Source: Anaerolineales bacterium
Lineage (GTDB): Bacteria; Chloroflexota; Anaerolineae; Promineifilales; Promineifilaceae
Direction of reading: 5' to 3'
Length of the DNA stretch: 18,249 nucleotides
NCBI GenBank assembly: GCA_020432595.1
Contig: JAGQGA010000032.1
Span: forward strand, 1-18,249
The notes under the pieces were generated by a model. That model did not search any database. It saw only the letters and a program-made list of their open reading frames with translations, and had not been told where the DNA came from. A program made the position numbers and the translations under genes. This document shows positions 15,466 through 18,249 of the stretch, piece after piece. The number at the start of each line of letters is the position of its first letter. The first letter of the stretch is position 1.

Positions 15466-15629
15466 GTAGGGGCGGGATGACCGGGGTTAACGCCTGTCAC
15501 GCGGGTTGCCTCGTCTCCCGGTCGTCTCGCCCTTTCCCCCATGCCGTAAAGGGCGCAGGCGAGGGCGAGACGGCGCGGAGAAAACGCAATAGGTTCTGCC
15601 TATATCAATCCGCGCCATCCCGCCCCTAC
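15466..15629. repeat. 164-bp MITE-like element with 14-bp terminal inverted repeats
   Basis: GTAGGGGCGGGATG (15466-15479) and CATCCCGCCCCTAC (15616-15629) are exact complements at the ends. Inside, CGTCTCGCCCT (15523-15533) and AGGGCGAGACG (15562-15572) are also exact complements, with an alternative GCCCTTT/AAAGGGC pair. No transposase frame lies within. It may be a nonautonomous element or two adjacent palindromes. No target-site duplication was evident. Confidence 0.55.
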
Positions 15630-15648
15630 GAAAATGTTGGGGCAAATC

Positions 15649-15667
15649 GGGCGTATCGCATACGCCC
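15649..15667. repeat. GGGCGTAT palindrome, copy 2
   Basis: GGGCGTAT, CGC, ATACGCCC: a perfect inverted repeat followed by CCTACGATAATGTTGGG. It resembles the segment at 15621-15642 (CGCCCCTACGAAAATGTTGGG), so this stretch has tandem pieces of the same family. Confidence 0.7.
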
Positions 15668-15708
15668 CTACGATAATGTTGGGTGTAAGGGGCATCTTAA
15701 TTGCGGTT

Positions 15709-15717
15709 TGGTATGAT
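15709..15717 (+). promoter_or_regulatory. Possible extended -10 promoter ahead of manA
   Basis: TGGTATGAT contains TGn directly before TATGAT (15712-15717), the extended -10 form that can work without a good -35. It is the best promoter-like site between the repeat cluster and manA and would give a leader of about 140 bases. Confidence 0.3.
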
Positions 15718-15748
15718 GGTGGCATCTATCCGATTTTGAGGAAATATC

Positions 15749-15775
15749 ATGGATGCGGTGCATCATCACGAATGA
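15749..15775 (+). other. Possible eight-codon leader ORF with strong ribosome-binding site
   Basis: GAGGAAA (15738-15744) precedes ATG at 15749, and the frame reads MDAVHHHE then stop. It sits between the putative extended -10 promoter and manA. It could be a leader peptide, the cut-off start of a lost gene, or chance. Confidence 0.2.
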
Positions 15776-15864
15776 AACTAGCGAAGCCCGACGATGGGTG
15801 ATCCCCTTCGTCCTTCGTCCACGTTCATCTGTGTTTGTCCGCGTCCCATTTTAAGAGGAAAACC

Positions 15865-16848
15865 ATGTCATCACTTTATCCCTTATTATTCAAACCGGTG
15901 TTAAAAGATTATATTTGGGGCGGGCGCAATTTGGAGCGGTTGGGGCGAGATCTGCCGGCCGGAATCATTGCCGAAAGCTGGGAGATTGCGGCGCATGAGG
16001 ATGGGACGACGGTGGTGGAAAACGGCCGTTTTGCCAACCTCCTCCTTACCGAACTCCACGCCCAACTCGGCCTCGACCTCATCGGCAGCCGCTGCGCCTG
16101 GGCGCAAGAGCGCGGCAAATTCCCCCTGCTCATCAAGCTGCTCGATGCCAACCAGCAGCTTTCGGTACAGGTACATCCCGATGACGACTACGCCCTGGCA
16201 AACGAAGGCAACGAACTGGGCAAAACCGAAATGTGGGTGGTGCTGGATGCCGCCCCTGATGCGGCGGTCATTTTTGGCGTGGCCGAAGGTACCACGCCAG
16301 AAGCATTCCGCCAGGCCATTACCGACGGCAACCTGGAACCCTATATGCACACGCTGCCGGTGCAAAAAGGGGATGTGGTCTGCGTCCCGGCCGGGTCGCT
16401 CCACGCCATTTTGGCCGGGGTGCTGATTGCCGAAATCCAGCAAAACTCCAACACTACCTACCGCGTCTACGACTGGAACCGGCTGCAAAACGGCAAGCCA
16501 CGGGCGCTGCACGTGGACAAGGCACTGGATGTGATCAACTTCAGCCAGGTTGCCCCCACGCTGTGCCAACCGCCGCTGATTGCCAACGAGAACGGGGTTG
16601 CCCGCTATTTGCTCTGCCAAAATGAGTATTTTGTGACGGAGCGGGTGGAGATGGCAGCGGGAAGCGTGTTTAACGGCCGTTGCGACGGCAGCACGCTGGA
16701 AATTTGGGGTGTTATCGCAGGTTCTGCTACAATTGAGGGGGTGGAATTAACGGCCGTTCGCTTCACCCTCCTCCCCGCCGCCCTGGGAACGTTTGCCGTC
16801 ACCGCCGCCAGCGAACCCGTCACCCTGCTGCGAACCTACGTCGGATAA
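15865..16848 (+). CDS. manA: Mannose-6-phosphate isomerase, type I
   Basis: 327 residues, the length of the short, Bacillus-type class I enzymes. It interconverts mannose-6-phosphate and fructose-6-phosphate, linking mannose use and GDP-mannose supply for glycans with glycolysis. Zinc ligands are visible: Gln102 and His104 in SVQVHPDD, Glu122 in GKTEMW and His180 in AGSLHAI. The NTTYRVYDWNR segment carries the conserved active-site region, and the N-terminal KDYIWGG and ESWEI are also typical. AAGAGGAAAA just upstream supports ATG 15865 over the in-frame alternative at 15835. Three AACGGCCGTT copies lie inside, so it belongs to the host backbone. It is 55 bases from the GTPase gene, which may be co-transcribed. 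Confidence 0.95.
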   Translation: MSSLYPLLFKPVLKDYIWGGRNLERLGRDLPAGIIAESWEIAAHEDGTTVVENGRFANLLLTELHAQLGLDLIGSRCAWAQERGKFPLLIKLLDANQQLSVQVHPDDDYALANEGNELGKTEMWVVLDAAPDAAVIFGVAEGTTPEAFRQAITDGNLEPYMHTLPVQKGDVVCVPAGSLHAILAGVLIAEIQQNSNTTYRVYDWNRLQNGKPRALHVDKALDVINFSQVAPTLCQPPLIANENGVARYLLCQNEYFVTERVEMAAGSVFNGRCDGSTLEIWGVIAGSATIEGVELTAVRFTLLPAALGTFAVTAASEPVTLLRTYVG

Positions 16849-16859
16849 TTGCCACGTTA

Positions 16860-16898
16860 GCGGTTGACGGACATCTTGGAAAGAAGGACGTCAACCGC
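16860..16898. promoter_or_regulatory. Inverted repeat with Shine-Dalgarno in its loop, upstream of the GTPase
   Basis: GCGGTTGACG (16860-16869) is the exact reverse complement of CGTCAACCGC (16889-16898). The loop holds AAGAAGGA (16881-16888), the only Shine-Dalgarno-like sequence before ATG 16904, but it is about 15 bases away. Folding of the stem would bring it nearer the start or limit access. It could alternatively be a protein-binding operator or a REP. Confidence 0.5.
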
Positions 16899-16903
16899 AT
16901 ACC

Positions 16904-17401
16904 ATGGCTATTATTCAGAAAAAGATTTGTTTATTAGGCGAATTCGCCGTCGGCAAAACCAGCCTCATTCGTCGCTATGTCGAAGACAAATTTAGCGATA
17001 AATATCTCAGCAGCATTGGCGTTAAGGTGTCGCGCAAAAATGTGGAATTGGGCGACAACACCGTCAAGCTGCTGATTTGGGATTTGGCGGGTGGCGAGGA
17101 TTATACGCAATCCAGCTATCTGATGGGGGCGGCTGGGGCTTTGCTGGTGTGTGATGTGACGCGGGCTGATACATTAACGGCCGTTGTTGCCTACGAACAG
17201 CAGCTTAAAGCCATTAACCCCAGCGCCACCTTTGTTCTAGTCGCCAACAAAATGGACTTGCTAAACGACCCCCAGCTCGCCAACGACGCGCTCCACAACG
17301 TGCTGCCAGCCACCATCCCCCTTTACTACACCAGTGCCAAAACAGGCCAGAACGTCGAGCAAGCCTTCCTGGCTCTGGCCCAGCAGCTTCGCAACGCATA
17401 G
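16904..17401 (+). CDS. Rab/Ras-like small GTPase
   Basis: 165 residues, one complete G domain. G1 is GEFAVGKTS (Gly12 to Ser20), the switch I region is KYLSSIGVKV with Ser37 at the usual Thr position, G3 is WDLAGGED (59-66), G4 is NKMD (115-118) and G5 is TSAK (143-146). The catalytic Gln after DxAG is Gly64. No C-terminal cysteine exists, so no prenylation is expected. Bacterial Ras-like proteins of this style occur in several phyla; the well-studied example, MglA, sets cell polarity. Such GTPases often act with roadblock/longin-domain activators, none of which is in this window. The partner and process are therefore unknown. It shares the strand with manA. An AACGGCCGTT copy supports it as native. 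Confidence 0.9.
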   Translation: MAIIQKKICLLGEFAVGKTSLIRRYVEDKFSDKYLSSIGVKVSRKNVELGDNTVKLLIWDLAGGEDYTQSSYLMGAAGALLVCDVTRADTLTAVVAYEQQLKAINPSATFVLVANKMDLLNDPQLANDALHNVLPATIPLYYTSAKTGQNVEQAFLALAQQLRNA

Positions 17402-17457
17402 CCTGGACAAACCAAAACCCCAAAAAGCCACATGCAAACGGTGCAAAGGAAAATTTT

Positions 17458-17487
17458 TTGCCTCCTGGCGGTTTGGCGTGAGACAAT
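17458..17487 (+). promoter_or_regulatory. Possible promoter giving a leaderless transcript
   Basis: TTGCCT (17458-17463) and GACAAT (17482-17487) are spaced by 18 bases. Transcription would start at or beside the ATG at 17494, which fits the absence of a Shine-Dalgarno sequence. Motif match is weak. Confidence 0.2.
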
Positions 17488-17493
17488 AGCGGT

Positions 17494-18249
17494 ATGAAAC
17501 CCCAATCAACCACCTATTTTTTTTCTGATTTTGCTTTTGACACAGGCGAGGTGCTGCCAGAACTGCGGCTGCATGTGACCACATTAGGCACACCAAAGCG
17601 AGATGCAGATGGGCAAGTAACCAATGCCATCTTGATTTTGCACGGTACGGGCGGCAGCGGCGAGGCGTTTTTGCGGGAACAGTTTGCCGGGGTGCTGTTT
17701 GAGCCGGGACAGCTTTTGGATGCCAACCGCTGCTACATCATCTTGCCCGATGGCATCGGCCACGGCCGTTCCAGCAAGCCCAGCGATGGGCTGCGGGCGC
17801 GGTTCCCGCGCTACACGTATGACGACATGGTGCGGGCACAATACCGACTGCTGACAGAAAAGTTGGGGGTAAATCATCTGCGGCTGGTGATGGGCACCTC
17901 GATGGGGGGAATGCAAAGCTGGATGTGGGGATATTTATATCCGACCTTTATGGATGCGCTGCTGCCACTTGCCAGCACGCCGGTGCAAATCGCCGGCCGT
18001 AACCGGATGACGCGACGGATGATTATAGACGGGATTCGCCAAGATCCAGCGTGGCTGGGGGGAAATTATGAGAAACAGCCAGCGGGGTTGAAAACGGCCG
18101 TTTATGCTCTCCTCTTCATGGTCAGCAGCCCTCTTTACTGGCAAACGCTGGCTCCCACCCTGCCCGAAGCCGACACCCTTTTTGACCAACTTGTGGCTGA
18201 TTACATGAGCCGGATGGATGCCAACGACATGATTTACCAGTTTGACGCT
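17494..18249 (+). CDS. Alpha/beta-fold hydrolase, homoserine O-acetyltransferase-like group, partial at right edge
   Basis: 252 codons from ATG 17494 stay open to the window end, so the C-terminus and the Asp/His of the triad are missing. Landmarks are LHGTGGSGEAF (oxyanion region, HGTGG at 50-54), LPDGIGHGRSSKPSDG and VMGTSMGGMQSW with nucleophile Ser136. The GxSMGGMQ elbow and overall order are those of the MetX-like alpha/beta hydrolases, many of which are not true homoserine acetyltransferases; the N-terminal sequence does not show clear MetX hallmarks, so the substrate is left open. The residues MKPQSTTYFFSDFAF do not form a convincing signal peptide. Palindrome copies at 17762 and 18093 mark it as host backbone. 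Confidence 0.8.
   Translation, partial: MKPQSTTYFFSDFAFDTGEVLPELRLHVTTLGTPKRDADGQVTNAILILHGTGGSGEAFLREQFAGVLFEPGQLLDANRCYIILPDGIGHGRSSKPSDGLRARFPRYTYDDMVRAQYRLLTEKLGVNHLRLVMGTSMGGMQSWMWGYLYPTFMDALLPLASTPVQIAGRNRMTRRMIIDGIRQDPAWLGGNYEKQPAGLKTAVYALLFMVSSPLYWQTLAPTLPEADTLFDQLVADYMSRMDANDMIYQFDA

Larger units (their letters stand above)
244..18102. repeat. Dispersed highly iterated palindrome AACGGCCGTT (core ACGGCCGT)
   Basis: Exact AACGGCCGTT at 244, 673, 3058, 3910, 4527, 4911, 6045, 6228, 6583, 6848, 16021, 16672, 16749, 17176 and 18093 (15 copies). The 8-base core alone occurs at 2732, 4137, 9431 and 17762. In coding regions it is read mostly as Thr-Ala-Val or Asn-Gly-Arg. A random 10-mer would be expected far less than once in a window this size. 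No copy lies between 9439 and 16020. Confidence 0.9.

Noticed and set aside
15034..15667. Diversity-generating retroelement target (FGE/C-lectin-like domain followed by repeats)
   Set aside because: No reverse transcriptase, no template/variable repeat pair with adenine-specific differences, and the domain is broken by stops.
14930..15700. CRISPR array in the repeat-rich intergenic region
   Set aside because: Repeats are palindromes of different sequence and irregular spacing; there are no regular spacers and no cas genes.
15168..15716. 182-codon plus-strand open frame after the giant gene
   Set aside because: Its only protein-like part is YEIGFRVCAWSP, the shifted end of the FGE relic; the rest translates palindromic repeats.
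9840..15860. Prophage or integrative element
   Set aside because: No integrase, structural phage gene, tRNA or att-like direct repeat is visible; only a single cargo-like gene is present.

Overview
The window looks like a chromosomal segment of a Chloroflexota bacterium, most likely an Anaerolineae-type lineage. The clues are large secreted proteins with Pro/Thr-rich linkers, a secreted peptidase ending in a Tyr-Leu-Pro-Leu-Ile tail, a Rab/Ras-like small GTPase, and a 10-bp palindrome (AACGGCCGTT) repeated through the normal-composition genes. The lineage is inferred from style; no rRNA or other marker gene is present.

Layout. Positions 1-354 (minus strand) hold the start of a VOC/glyoxalase-like protein that runs off the left edge. 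All other genes are on the plus strand. 566-4282 encodes a secreted multidomain protein: jelly-roll-like domain, two copies of a 174-residue module, purple-acid-phosphatase-like metallophosphoesterase, then a PHB-depolymerase/feruloyl-esterase-like hydrolase. 4417-4527 is a 36-residue single-span membrane protein followed by a strong terminator. 4609-6393 is a secreted M14 zinc carboxypeptidase. 6449-8662 is glycogen branching enzyme GlgB, preceded by converging heptamer repeats. 8713-9834 is a C45-type Ntn-hydrolase/acyltransferase.

An accessory island follows, from about 9850 to 15850. It opens with a nested inverted repeat. It carries one AT-rich 1,643-residue gene (9980-14911), whose product has an N-terminal STAND-like P-loop NTPase, a very long alpha-helical repeat region, and a C-terminal PLD-like domain with an His-Asp-Arg motif. 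This is the best candidate in the window for a little-described, possibly antiphage or self/non-self sensing, system. Downstream are a decayed formylglycine-generating-enzyme (FGE/SUMF1) fragment and a cluster of palindromic repeats. The genome-wide palindrome is absent from this whole interval, which agrees with recent acquisition.

The backbone resumes with a type I mannose-6-phosphate isomerase (15865-16848), a Ras-like GTPase (16904-17401) and the start of an alpha/beta hydrolase of the homoserine-acetyltransferase-like group (17494 to the right edge).

Functionally, the backbone mixes extracellular polymer breakdown (phosphatase/esterase, carboxypeptidase) with carbohydrate metabolism (GlgB, ManA). 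No single pathway links all the genes.
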